The position numbers and the translations under genes were made by a program. The notes below the pieces were generated by a model, which searched no databases, was not told where the DNA came from, and worked only from the letters and a program-made list of their open reading frames with translations. From Neoechinorhynchus agilis (lineage: Eukaryota > Acanthocephala), in contig CM121341.1 in the NCBI GenBank assembly GCA_051530055.1, forward strand, positions 10,478,001-10,542,000: a stretch of 64,000 nucleotides of DNA, in the 5' to 3' direction. Shown here one piece after another: positions 35,863-46,218 of the stretch; positions within the stretch are counted from its first letter, which is position 1, and every line of letters begins with the position of its first letter.

Positions 35863-38228
35863 TCATCGTAATCTTCCTCTGCAATTCTCACTTCTACAAT
35901 GACAATATATCATGTCCTCTTTGGCTGCATTGTCGACCAATTGGTATTGGTAATCCCAACAAAGCTCCTCGCCAGCTTTAACGGTCCGATAAGTAAAAAA
36001 TGCGATCACTGGCGTACGTAGATCGTAGGAATTCGTAAATACGTTTTGCACAAAGACGTTTGGATCGCAGCTGTGGTTCAAAAAGCGACCAATGTTGCCA
36101 ATTTTTAATCCGTCTATTAAATATTCTGATGTATCTTTCAATAATTGGCAATACGGACGACCTTTGTTGAACTTATTAACTGTATCCATTATTTTCTTTA
36201 GCCTTCGTTCATTCAATGAACGAGAAGAGCGTTTTTTACGCACTTCCAATTCAGAATTGATAAAATGAACAATATCAGATTTTGATCTCTCGTGGCGCTC
36301 AACAAAGTCTAAACTTGCTATATAAGCATCATGTTTGAATCCATTATTTGTGTCCAAAATTTCATGCCCGATAGCTTTTTCGTAAGAAAAACTACCGCTT
36401 TTCTCGACATGGTTTTTAGATTCCGAATTTCCGAAAGGTACATCGATGGAAATGTTTCCTTCGTACACACAAATAAAGCAACCAGGTGGAACATCGTGGG
36501 CTATTCGCACAGCCCACCCTTTTCGTGGTTCTTTAAAAACTTGAAGCTGAACGTGAATTGTTCCATTTGAAGAAACAACGCTATTTAAACAATACTCGCT
36601 TCGGCATACACAATTAAGATTGCATTCGTAGATTCCGGTAATCACAGCGCAAGGCAGTCTCTTATAATCATAGTCTTCTGCACTTATTCCATACTCTATC
36701 TCAACATCCTTGTTATAAGAAGTGAGATCATTTCGTTGCCGGGCGTTCATCCCGGTCTCTCGCCGGCAATCACACTTTTCAGGATCGAGACATCCGTCCC
36801 TGCAATCACATCCGCACAAAAACGAAAGAGATGAACTTAGCATGTGGATATTTCCACTGAATACCCGTTTCGCACAGTATCCTTCAAATTGCATTTTCTC
36901 ATCGTCATACTCGTTAAAGCATTGAATCTCTCTAGCCTCATGTCCTCTCGTTATGTCATCTGCGCGATCTAAATCTCAAATTTAACTTGTTTTAAGAATT
37001 CGATCATTTAAAATCATGAAACGTTTAGCGTCATTAATAATGTTACCCATTGTGTCCATCACAACGAAATTGGCTTCAACTTCAATGTCCACGTCTGCGG
37101 AAAACGTAAATTGATCTATGGAAAGAGGAGATGAAGAAACAACAAGCAATTGGAAAGTTTCTTCAGTGTTGAATACTGTCCGCCCACATGGTGCCGTGTA
37201 CGAGACATCGCACGCGACATTTCGTCTCCAACCATAAATTAGCGGAATATGAAAAGGGTTTAGAGGTTTTCTAAAATATTTCAGATTTTGAAAAATCAAT
37301 CCATTTGGTGACGTCGAAGAAAAGCTGAGGGATGGAGAGCAAATCAGATTGCATTTGTGATCGGGAGCTTGCTTTACTGGCCATTCACAATGCTCAGAAT
37401 ATTTGATGCCTAATCTGTTCATTGAGTCCTTGAACGTAAATTTGCTCCTTTCCACTCGTACTCTCCGACCTGTTCCATCTTTAGTTGGATCCATTCCTCC
37501 TGTTAAAATCACACGAGAAGTTCCACGAGAAATACTTGTTTTTTTAGCTGTTTGAATGTGTTGAAGATGGAGCTTCTCGAATCGTGGAGCGCCTCTGTAA
37601 ATCCACACTTGATTTTTTTGTTCTGATTGTTCATTTGTATATTCGAGACGGATCATTGAACCGTCCAACTCGTTTACACGCATCCATATCCACTGAGATT
37701 GTTCGTTTTTTATTCTTAATAAGGACCCTTTACTTGCCTCAATCATGACAATCTTTGGATACCGACTAAAGTAGGAACTTAAGAAAAGCTCAAAAGCATG
37801 ACCTAATCCAGAATTGCTTATCGGAATTTTGACTTGACCAATAGACGATACGATATAAACCTTAGAGATGTATTTTACAACGGCGTTATCAAAAAACAAA
37901 AGATATCGATGAGAATTCGCTTCACTTGGTTCCTCAGCAACGATGCCAGATCGTAAGCCTTCGGACACTTGTACAAAATCGACAAAGATTCTCCTCGTCG
38001 TTATTTAGTCAAGTGGAAAAGAATCTTCGCGCTTACGCGGACGAGACTACCGATCCTGAGGTTATTAAGGCCAGTAGAAGTAGCGTCAATATCTAAGTAT
38101 TCGAAGTTCGTAACCGAATTTCTCCATCCGTTACCGATGTCAATGGGGATGGTCTCTACGTTGACATCCAGGTCCGCATCAGAACCTGAATCAGCTTGAA
38201 GTTCGTTCAAAGATTTTAGAATGCTCAT
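35863..38228 (-). CDS. SETDB1: SETDB1-type histone H3K9 methyltransferase
   Basis: Nuclear enzyme that trimethylates H3K9 and silences chromatin. Coding pieces are 38228 to about 38003, about 37967-37023, and 36968-35863. The last joint is a 54-nt GT-AG intron. Order: an N-terminal acidic segment, Tudor region (SGIVAEEP, YLLFFDNAV, VNELDGSMIRLEY, VWIYRGAPRF), MBD (PFHIPLIYGWRRNVACDV), pre-SET zinc cluster (CGCDCRDGC, CDCR, CVCRSEYCLN), and a SET domain interrupted by an insertion. SET then resumes at the NHSCDPN motif and ELCWDYQY, followed by the post-SET cysteines (CHCRSENCRGRL) at the very end. The SET insertion is about 130 residues, much shorter than in vertebrates. The first joint (38.0 kb) is not explained by a good GT-AG pair. 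The ATG at 38228 directly follows a ttag acceptor. Confidence 0.95.
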
Positions 38229-38320
38229 CTAAAGTTCAACGGTTAAAGAAACTCTAGAATAATCAGTTGATTTTAGGCAATGAATGTAAAAGACAAGCTA
38301 TGAATGCTTAAAATTGAAAC

Positions 38321-38920
38321 GATTCCACTTTTTCAGCTTTCATAAATACATACAACCAATAGTCGATAAAGTATTGCTCTAAAGTTTTAGTGCCACAGAA
38401 CAAATATTCTTCATTCAAAAACCGGAGCTCCATGAGATATTCGAAGTGAAATTCGCCGGTATGTGAGGAGGAACCGGGCTATATGATTAGAATTATTGTT
38501 TAGAAGTCTTCACACGCGGTAAATAGTTTTTTATTAGGTTCGAAATGTTTTGAATAAAAAAGTGTTTACTGGGTGAAGACTTCTAAACAATAATTCAGGA
38601 TTCCACTTTTCAGGTTTCATAAATACATATAATCAATAGTCGATAAAGTATTGCTCTAAAGTTTTAGTGCCACAGAACAAATATTCTTCATTCAAAAACC
38701 GGAGCTCGATGAGATATTCGAAGTGAAATTTGTCGGTATGTGAGCGGGAACCGGGCTATATGATTAGAATTATTGTTTAGAAGTCTTCACACCCGGTAAA
38801 TAGTTTTTTATAAGGTTCGAAATGTTTTGAATAAAAAAGTGTTTACTGGGTGAAGACTTCTAAACAATAATTCAGGATTCCACTTTTCAGGTTTCATAAA
38901 TACATACAACCAATAGTTAT
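38321..38920. repeat. Tandem duplication of about 278 bp carrying two H1 hairpins
   Basis: The phrase gattccacttttcaggtttc with cggagctc and tattcgaagtgaaat recurs at 38321, about 38599 and about 38877 (the third only partial). Each full unit ends in an H1 hairpin (38488-38597 and 38766-38874). The units differ by a few bases, so this is a recent tandem copy. The hairpin cores are shortened (gtaaatagttttttatt, then ataaaaaagtgtttactggg). Confidence 0.8.
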
Positions 38921-38987
38921 TTTAAATCTTTGATAGGATTTCACTTCTGACGATGTGTGAGCAAGAACTAGGGAGTATATGATTAGA

Positions 38988-39168
38988 GAATTATTGTTTA
39001 GAAGTCTTCACACCCGGTAAATAGTTTTTTTTATTAAAGACGTTCTGAGAACCTCGTCGGGTTCATCATCAGTTCTAAAATACAAAGAACTGATGATGAA
39101 CACGACGAACTTCAAAACTTATTTAATAAAAAATTATTTAGCGGGTGAATTTTTCTAAACAATAATTC
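38988..39168. repeat. Hairpin MITE, family H1, copy 8
   Basis: Arms run from ttattgtttagaagtcttca to tttttctaaacaataattcg. The core has gttcatcatcagttc, a loop taaaatacaaa, then gaactgatgatgaac. The family flank actagggagtatatgatta precedes it. The right arm is slightly decayed. Confidence 0.85.
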
Positions 39169-39169
39169 G

Positions 39170-41124
39170 AAGTCAAATTACCATTGCAAAAATTGATAAC
39201 CGATGAGATTTGTTGTTTTTTTATGCAAAAATTCAATACGATTAGTGCAAAATAAGTTGAAAATCATGGGTTAGAAAGCTTTTAAAGTCACAATCGTTTC
39301 CGTAACACATTACTATTCATAAACACTTAAACTCATAAATGTGATCGAATGGAACGAATTTAAATCGGGATATTTACTTTTGGCTGTTTAAACCTAAAAA
39401 ATCAAATGGAACTGTTACTTTTTGCGCATTTCCTCGGTACTTGACGATTAAAAGCAATTGTTTTAAGTTGCAATGTTTCAGGTGCTTACTAAAAAACGAC
39501 CATTATTTTTGTGCCCAGCATTTCAACAAATTAAAGCATTTAAATTTTAACGATTTTTTTCCATTTGAATTTATTAATTGAATGCCCCATCTAAAACAAT
39601 TTATATAAAAACATTCATCAATTACCATACCAAAGTCCCTATTCTGATGGATAGTCCGAAAACTGACCGAAGGTCGCGTGCCACTTTAAATTGATTTTTG
39701 TCTTCAAACACAGAAGAAAGAATACAAAAACATTGAGATTCGTTGTGATCGAACGTTGATTGGCTAATATTATCTAGACAAAAAAAGGGAGGTTAGCTGA
39801 AATGTTTCGATGTTCATGTTTGTTTATGGTGGAAAATTGAAGGAGTTCTATTAAATCCGATTCTTTTCGGAAGCACAATCTTGTAGTTGTTAGACGTCTT
39901 AAATCATTCAAAAGCAACCTTGATAAGTTCACGGATTTAATAAAATTCATTTAATATTTCACCGTCGTAAACAAAAAAACTATCAGTTGTTTCGGTCAAA
40001 AGAACAACTTTTCGAAGATTGAATTGGCGCAAAAGAATGAAGTAATCTATTTAACACGGATCTATATCGTAATTTTTTTACAAACAACCTTGATAAATTC
40101 ACAAGATTGTGCCGAAAACAATCGGATTCAATGAATTTATTCAATTTTTTCTGCCATATAAAAACAAAAGAATATACTCACTTTTGATTCGCAGGGATTC
40201 ATTTATTTAGCATTTTAAACTCTTATTTGCTCTATAATAACTGAGTCTCGATATAAATAAAAAAAATTGTACGTTTTAGAATTCGCGACGATTCTTTTCT
40301 CGAATGATTCACTACTTGAAACAGGATTCGATCACTAACTAACCTTTCAGAAAAGAAATCGAATGGGTTTCCTTGGATTTTACACAAATCACAACCTACT
40401 CACATTTTATATGAACAAAAACTAAATAACATGTTATTTTTTGACCGAAGCCGATTCCTTCTGCTCCACATTAACTAAATCTAGTTGACAGTCGGTCGTA
40501 TTTTTAACTAATTGAAACTGGAATTATGAAAATTCTCATAATTCATTTCGGGCGATGGACTGCTAAAAACGAACTACGCTATAAATCATCTTTGCTTTTA
40601 AAATAAGTCTGCATCCGTAGATTTCTTTTTTAATATTTCGTTTTCTACGATCTAGGAACCGAACTTTACATTGTCTTTCAAAGTCTGCTATGGATTTTTA
40701 TTGTCAATAAATTCGATTTTCTTTAGTGGAAGCATTAATACTTACAAAATTGAATTTTTTCATAAGCATTACCGACTTTATCAATGGCTTATTGGTTTTT
40801 ATCAATCATCTGCCGATTATCACTTGCTCCTTCATCATTGAACGAACGAGAGTTCACTGAAATGACAGTCAAGAGGATGCAGCGTGGCTTTAAAAATGGT
40901 TGAGATGCAAGGTGGTAACAAATTATTGTATTTTAAATTATCCCCCATAAGCGATAAATGTCTTTACCGTTTTTTCTTACTTTAGACGAGTAGAACGCGA
41001 AAAGCAATATTAAAAACGATCATCGATGTCATTTTTAACTCGAATTGCTTAAATCTCTTTTCATGATCATCATTGAAGAATACAATTGTGTCTCTTTTCT
41101 TATAGCGTAAACGTGGCTCGGTCG
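39170..41124. other. 2 kb AT-rich intergenic region
   Basis: No coding frame of note. Around 39.86-40.15 kb there are two inverted phrases (gcaaccttgataagttcacg and caaccttgataaattcacaa, with gtgccgaaaacaatcggatt) that suggest one or two old foldback elements related to those near 30.8 and 57.35 kb. Nothing else could be supported. Confidence 0.4.
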
Positions 41125-42728
41125 GTTACATTTATCGGTGTAAACTAAGTTGCCCTACAAGGCTGAATTTGGGCACACCGTCCACCGATTTTTGTCCCAA
41201 GGTGAGATTTATTATCGTTGTTTCTGTATGTTTTCTCCTTTGCCCACAGTCTACATTCTACTTTACTGAGAGTGGGTAAAGTTATGGTAATAAATGGATA
41301 AGTTTGCTGCAATGTTTAGATGATCACCGGTGTAAATGAAGTTGCCCTTCACGGCTGAATTTTTATCACATATCCCACCGATTTTGGTCCCAAGGTGAGA
41401 TTTATTATCGTTGTTTCTGCATGTTTTCGCCTTAGCCCACAGTCTACATTCTACTTTACTGAGAGTGGGTAGAGTTATGGTAATAAATGGATAAGTTTGC
41501 TGCAATGTTTAGATGATCACCGGTGTAAATGAAGTTGCCCTTCACGGCTGAATTTTTATCACATATCCCACCGATTTTGGTCCCAAGGTGAGATTTATTA
41601 TCGTTGTTTCTGCATGTTTTCGCCTTAGCCCACAGTCTATATTCTACTTTACTGAGAGTGGGTAGAGTTATGGTAATAAATGGATAAGTTTGCTGCAATG
41701 TTTAGATGATCACTGGTGTAAATGAAGTTGCCCTTCACGGCTGAATTTTTATCACATATCCCACCGATTTTGGTCCCAAGGTGAGATTTATTATCGTTGT
41801 TTCTGCATGTTTTCGCCTTAGCCCACAGTCTACATTCTACTTTACTGAGAGTGGGTAGAGTTATGGTAATAAATGGATAAGTTTGCTGCAATGTTTAGAT
41901 GATCACGGGTAATGAAGTTGCCCTTCACGGCTGAATTTTTATCACATATCCCACCGATTTTGGTCCCAAGGTGAGATTTATTATCGTTGTTTCTGCATGT
42001 TTTCGCCTTAGCCCACAGTCTACATTCTACTTTACTGAGAGTGGGTAGAGTTATGGTAATAAATGGATGTTTGCTGCAATGTTTAGATGATCACCGGTGT
42101 AAATGAAGTTGCCCTACACAGATGAATTTAGGCTAGCAGCGCACCGATTTTGGTCTCAAGGATAGATTTATTGCTGTTGTTTCTGTATGTTTTTTCCTTA
42201 CTCTACTGTCTACATTACCATATGGCGAAGTTTGAACATCCGCTGTTGTGCCGATGTGATCCAGTGGACCACAGTTCCTAATCCCTGTTTGAGTCAAGGG
42301 ATCTCGAAGCGCTTATCTTTGATGACTTGCAACCAAAGGGGACGAAATACAGCTGAAGGGAGGCGAAAACTTGCTGATAAGTACCGCCTCCTCGGGAGGT
42401 ATCTGAGAGTCCGGAGGGATTGTTACAAACTCATAATCGTACGGTCTTGGGCATTGATCGTAGACCAGCGCTTCCCAGACCGAAATTGGTGGACGGTGTG
42501 CCCAAATTCAGCTGTGTAGGGCAACTTAGTTTACACCGGCAATCATGTACGCATTGCAGCAAACATCCATTTATTACCATAACTTTACCCACTCTCAGTA
42601 AAGTAGAATGTAGACTGTGGGCAAAGGAGAAAACATACAGAAACAACGATAATAAATCTCACCTTGGGACCAAAATCGGTGGGATATGTGCCCAAATTCA
42701 GCTGTGAAGGGCAACTTCATTTACATTT
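41125..42728. repeat. 1.6 kb foldback element with 193-bp tandem repeats in its left arm, family F2
   Basis: The left half consists of about five copies of a 193-bp unit (offset exactly 193 between 41,263, 41,456 and 41,649). Each has gttgcccttcacggctgaat, ccaccgattttggtcccaag, gtctacattctactttactg and gtaaatgaag. The centre (42,130-42,500) is unique and shares gataagtaccgcctcctcgg with the element at 43.5 kb. The right end (about 42,500-42,728) is a single unit in reverse complement, ending gggcaacttcatttaca. So one arm is expanded and the other is not. The 80-codon frames repeating on the minus strand are by-products of the tandem copies. Confidence 0.9.
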
Positions 42729-43274
42729 GAATTGATATACATGCTCTAAAACCGTTAATTACATTCTTAGTTCTTGGAAAGTAAGATTTACTTAGCTTCC
42801 AAAAGAACAAATTTTCCAGTTTATGCAAGTGTGTTTCTGTCGACGACATAATATTTATTCAATCATTGCTTAATCGTTTTCAGATATCAGTTTCAATTTT
42901 ATGGAGAGCGATTTAAGTAACAAGAATTGATCAACAAAGTCAAGTAGTCACTTGAAATGCTTAAACGGCTGGTTGGTTTTCTTTCTAAAACCCGCGTATA
43001 AAATAATACATTGCCAAAACTTGTTTCTGCGTAAAAACTTCGGGTATCTTCCTATAATTTAAAAAGTGCTGAATATGAGGGTCTTTAAATAGAAAGCTTT
43101 TCAAAATGCTCCCTTGAAAGTTTCGAAAGAGCCGTTTGCGAGATAAAATATTTCTGTAATTTTGGCATTGATATAAAGGTAGTAAAAGACTCGGATATTT
43201 ATTGGAAAAATCCCAATAAATTTTAGTTTATATGAAGTCTGGTTAGTCGGTTACTTTTTTGTATTAAGTGTTGT
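42729..43274. other. Spacer between two foldback elements
   Basis: AT-rich, with no supported gene or further repeat. Confidence 0.4.
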
Positions 43275-43712
43275 GAACATCCCTTCCACGGCTTATAATT
43301 TTCCTTGGGCACACAGCTCATCGATCGATATGTGCGCCCATGGAAAATTATCAGCCGTGGAAGGGATTTTTTACAGCACAGGCTAAAAACTGGCAGAGTT
43401 TGTACAGTCCGTTGTTGTGTCGATGTGGTCTTGTGGATTTGAAACCCGAATTTCCATTTCAGAGTTAAAGGGTTAAAAATCAACAATCGCCGATGACTCA
43501 TAACCAAAGGGGACGAGATACTTCGCTGGAGGGAGAAAACTCACAGATAAGTCCCGCCTCCTCGGGAGGTATCTGAGGATTTGCAGGGATGAGTACAAAG
43601 CTCATAAAGCGCGTACGGATCAAGATATGAAGTGATTCAGTCACTTCCTTGGCTCAGATTGGTGGTTGGCTGTGTACCTCGAATGAAAACTATCAGCCGT
43701 GTAAGGGATGTT
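43275..43712. repeat. Foldback element, family F2, short form
   Basis: The ends are acatcccttccacggcttat and agccgtgtaagggatgtt, reverse complements with a few changes. A second, inner inverted pair lies at its left (cctt gggcacacagctcatcga against tgtgcgcccatggaaaatta). The core shares aaccaaaggggacgagatac and gtcccgcctcctcgggaggt with the 41-42.7 kb element. Its right end lies about 80 bases before the first supported VMA21 codon. Confidence 0.8.
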
Positions 43713-43789
43713 ATTCCGAGTTTTCACTTTTTATTTCCATTGTCGGTTTATAATTGATTTCTACCCGTCATTCTAAGTGACCTTGCTGA

Positions 43790-44068
43790 TCATTCACTGA
43801 ACAAAATGTCGGATCATCGCAGCTAACATCAACTCTATATACGTTTATTTATTTAGTGGTTGCAATGGCAACTTTTCCCATCAGCGTATTCTTCTTATCT
43901 TCTTATCTACTAAAGCGATTCCAATTCACAACCGATCACAACGTAAACGTTGTCTCGTGTGTTTGTGCACTTGTTATGGTCTACGCTGTCGTTGGTCTCT
44001 ATGTTATGAACGTTTGGAGGGAAGATGTTATAGACGATTCCAACATTGTCGAAAAAAAGAGAGAATAA
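43790..44068 (+). CDS. VMA21: VMA21-like V-ATPase assembly factor (5' end unresolved)
   Basis: Small two-helix ER membrane protein that chaperones assembly of the V-ATPase membrane sector. The open frame reads SSQLTSTLYTFIYLVVAM, FPISVFFLSSYLLKRF, a short loop with DHNVNVVS, then ALVMVYAVVGLYVMNVW and an acidic-basic tail. Vertebrate VMA21 has the same order (a STLKTLLFF-like first helix, a VPIGLYF-like turn, then VHVVLALFVYVAW), with matching spacing. The frame is open back to 43790 but has no ATG before the internal one at 43865, so a 5' exon is missing. A foldback element occupies the space just upstream. AATAAA overlaps the stop codon. Similarity is by pattern, hence moderate confidence. 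Confidence 0.75.
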   Translation, partial: SFTEQNVGSSQLTSTLYTFIYLVVAMATFPISVFFLSSYLLKRFQFTTDHNVNVVSCVCALVMVYAVVGLYVMNVWREDVIDDSNIVEKKRE

Positions 44069-44302
44069 ATCATGCGCTTTTATTGAAATTCCTAATCATA
44101 TACCTTAATAGTGCGAAGAAGATTTCAGATAAGTGGATAACTGGCAATTCTATTAGGACGAAAAAGCTTATACGCAACAAGCGATAAGATTGTAGAAGCA
44201 TAAACGATAGCATATTGTCTTCTTTGATGAATTCGCTGATCCGTTTTTGTTTTTTTGTTTTGAATTCATGAATGCGATTGCAAATACCAAAAATTCTTTG
44301 AC

Positions 44303-45148
44303 CTATCGAAAAAACAAAAGTTCCTTTTTGGGTGATACTCTTATTAAGGAACTTTTATTTTTGGCTATAGTATTCGGTTCTAAATCCGGGATTTGTGATC
44401 TCTTTCTCGACGACTCTAAGTCCAATTCCTCGTAAGTTGGTTCGCTTTTTATATCAGCTCTAACGTCGTGCTTGTTCGATTGCTTCCTTACTTTGGATGT
44501 AAGTCCTTTAAATTTAATACGTCTTTTTGAGTCCTGTTCCGGTTGACGCCGAATACCCGTATATTCTGTAGCCCTTCTGCGTTCTCTCATGCGGACTTCT
44601 TTTTCGTCATCATCGATAATCACACTGGATTTTACTGAAACAGAAGATGAAGCTCGAAATTGTCGCATCGTTGCGACTTCATCGACTTCAGACTCATCTA
44701 CCGTGTAGACATCGGAGACCAGCATCGATTTAACTTTTGGAACAGATTTTTCAGAAATTTTAGATTCTAACATGTTGGCTGCTATCACTCTTGGAACGTC
44801 CGGAATTTTGGGAGGTAGCGGCGCTGACATCTCATTTTTCGACTCCTGTTTCACTCTTAGTTCATCGTTTACATGAGGTGGCATTGTTGAATTGGATTCA
44901 GCAACCCTTGATGGTTCTACTTCGAGGACTTCAGGATCTAGGGGTAGTTGCACCTCAGAAGATTCAATAACCTGTGGTGTTTTTATTATGTTAACTTCGG
45001 CATCATGAGGTGGCTTTACTTCAGCCGTATTTGAAACCTGGGATTGCTTCACAGCTTCAATACTTTCATGAGTGTTCTTTTCATCAACTTCAGATACTGA
45101 AGGCGTATTAGCCGAAAGATTTTCCTGGATTTGAGGTTCGCTTCGCAT
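44303..45148 (-). CDS. Disordered orphan protein, 281 residues
   Basis: One unbroken frame from ATG (45148) to TAG. The first 130 residues are rich in Glu, Val, Pro and Ser (VQLPLDPEVLEVEPS and similar). Residues 150-215 contain ATMRQFRASSSVSVKSS, an acidic patch and RMRERRRATEYTGIRRQ. The C terminus is basic and ends SPKKELLFFR. No known domain is visible. The basic-acidic mix suggests a nuclear protein, perhaps a scaffold. An 11-bp palindrome (aaaagttcctt and aaggaactttt) lies in its last codons. It stands between VMA21 and TFIIE-alpha, sharing strand with the latter. Confidence 0.65.
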   Translation of the reverse strand: MRSEPQIQENLSANTPSVSEVDEKNTHESIEAVKQSQVSNTAEVKPPHDAEVNIIKTPQVIESSEVQLPLDPEVLEVEPSRVAESNSTMPPHVNDELRVKQESKNEMSAPLPPKIPDVPRVIAANMLESKISEKSVPKVKSMLVSDVYTVDESEVDEVATMRQFRASSSVSVKSSVIIDDDEKEVRMRERRRATEYTGIRRQPEQDSKRRIKFKGLTSKVRKQSNKHDVRADIKSEPTYEELDLESSRKRSQIPDLEPNTIAKNKSSLIRVSPKKELLFFR

Positions 45149-45580
45149 ACTTATGGAATTTAGAGAACTTTTCTCAAGTGTCGAAAATCAGGCGCCAGCA
45201 CTTTTTGCTAAGTTATAAGGCATTCGTTAATGAGTCTCAACGTTTTTGAATCACATTACAATGACGATTCGCCAAATGGTCGACTCACTGTGTTGCTCAT
45301 GGAAGTATTCTTGCGATCACAAAAATTCTACCCAAAAATACCACGGTGTAACAACCAAGAAGTCGTATATGACGAATATTATTACCCATTTTAGTTTCGA
45401 TGAACCACAAAGCAATCCTATTTTGCTTTTTCTTTGTTTTCTAGGTGTTTCATCGGATTTGAAGAAGATAATATTGAAGATAAATTGCTTTTGTACAAGA
45501 AAAATTCGCTTTGGTGATGTTAATGCAAAAATCTACTCTTGTGAAATACTAAGTTATTTTCTAGCCGCATGATTGATAAA
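45149..45580. other. Upstream flank of the disordered orphan gene
   Basis: Open plus-strand codons exist from 45246 to 45572 but have no recognised similarity and end in the border of the adjacent MITE. No further feature was seen. Confidence 0.35.
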
Positions 45581-45838
45581 GTTTTGTTTTAAAATTGACA
45601 CTTGGGGCGGGCTGTTGTAATGATAAAGAAAAAGAAAATCTTTCTAAAAGACACTTAGAAATATTTTTATTTCGAAGTTTTCGTCGTCTTACGGCCTCCT
45701 CACGAATTGTTTAAATAGCGTAAATAAAACACTTAAACAACGTCTGAGGAAGCCATAAGATGACGAAAGCCTGGAAATAGAGATTTTCTTTATTTTTATC
45801 ATTACAACAGCCGGCCAAAGTGTCAATTTGAAAACAAA
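45581..45838. mobile_element. Inverted-repeat MITE, family M3
   Basis: Terminal inverted repeats of about 60 bp: ttttgttttaaaattgacac plus ttggggcgggctgttgtaat at the left, and the reverse complement attacaacagccggccaaag plus tgtcaatttgaaaacaaa at the right. The middle holds a second inverted pair around cgtcttacggcctcctca. About 258 bp, non-coding. A relic half lies at about 25,042. Confidence 0.85.
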
Positions 45839-46218
45839 GCACAAATTTAGTTATTGAGATCTCAGTGTAGTCTTGAGTAATCACTGGATGATTTAAATGT
45901 TGTTGACGGCGGAAAAAAAACTTATTTTTTAGCATAATTTCTTTACTGTAATACTTCGATCTGCAATCTACAATTTTGTGAACCCAGTAATTGGAGTTAT
46001 ATGCGTTTCTTGCTCCTGTCTTAACTCTGCATACGCTGTACATTTCTTATAAAATATCTTACAGAATTTCTACCTACTGCTTTAATTTTCACAAACAGCA
46101 TCGACGGACGAATCATTTATAGGCCGTTATACATCATGATCTAAAAATCAGTCGTAAATAAGTAGAATGATCAATTTTTGCCATATAAAATACACTTACG
46201 TGTATAAACATTAAGAGC
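45839..46218. other. Spacer between the MITE and TFIIE-alpha
   Basis: AT-rich. It probably includes the 3' UTR of the TFIIE-alpha gene. No independent feature was seen. Confidence 0.4.

Noticed and set aside
36960-37022. An 18-nt ultrashort intron in SETDB1 (gttaaatttgagatttag)
   Set aside because: A donor 36 bases further upstream (gtttcatg after AAA-C) gives a 54-nt intron that is also in frame and fits the sizes of the neighbouring genes' introns.
41263-41891. Three repeated 80-codon minus-strand frames read as a repeat-protein gene
   Set aside because: They are the same non-coding 193-bp foldback unit read three times, and each ends in a stop.
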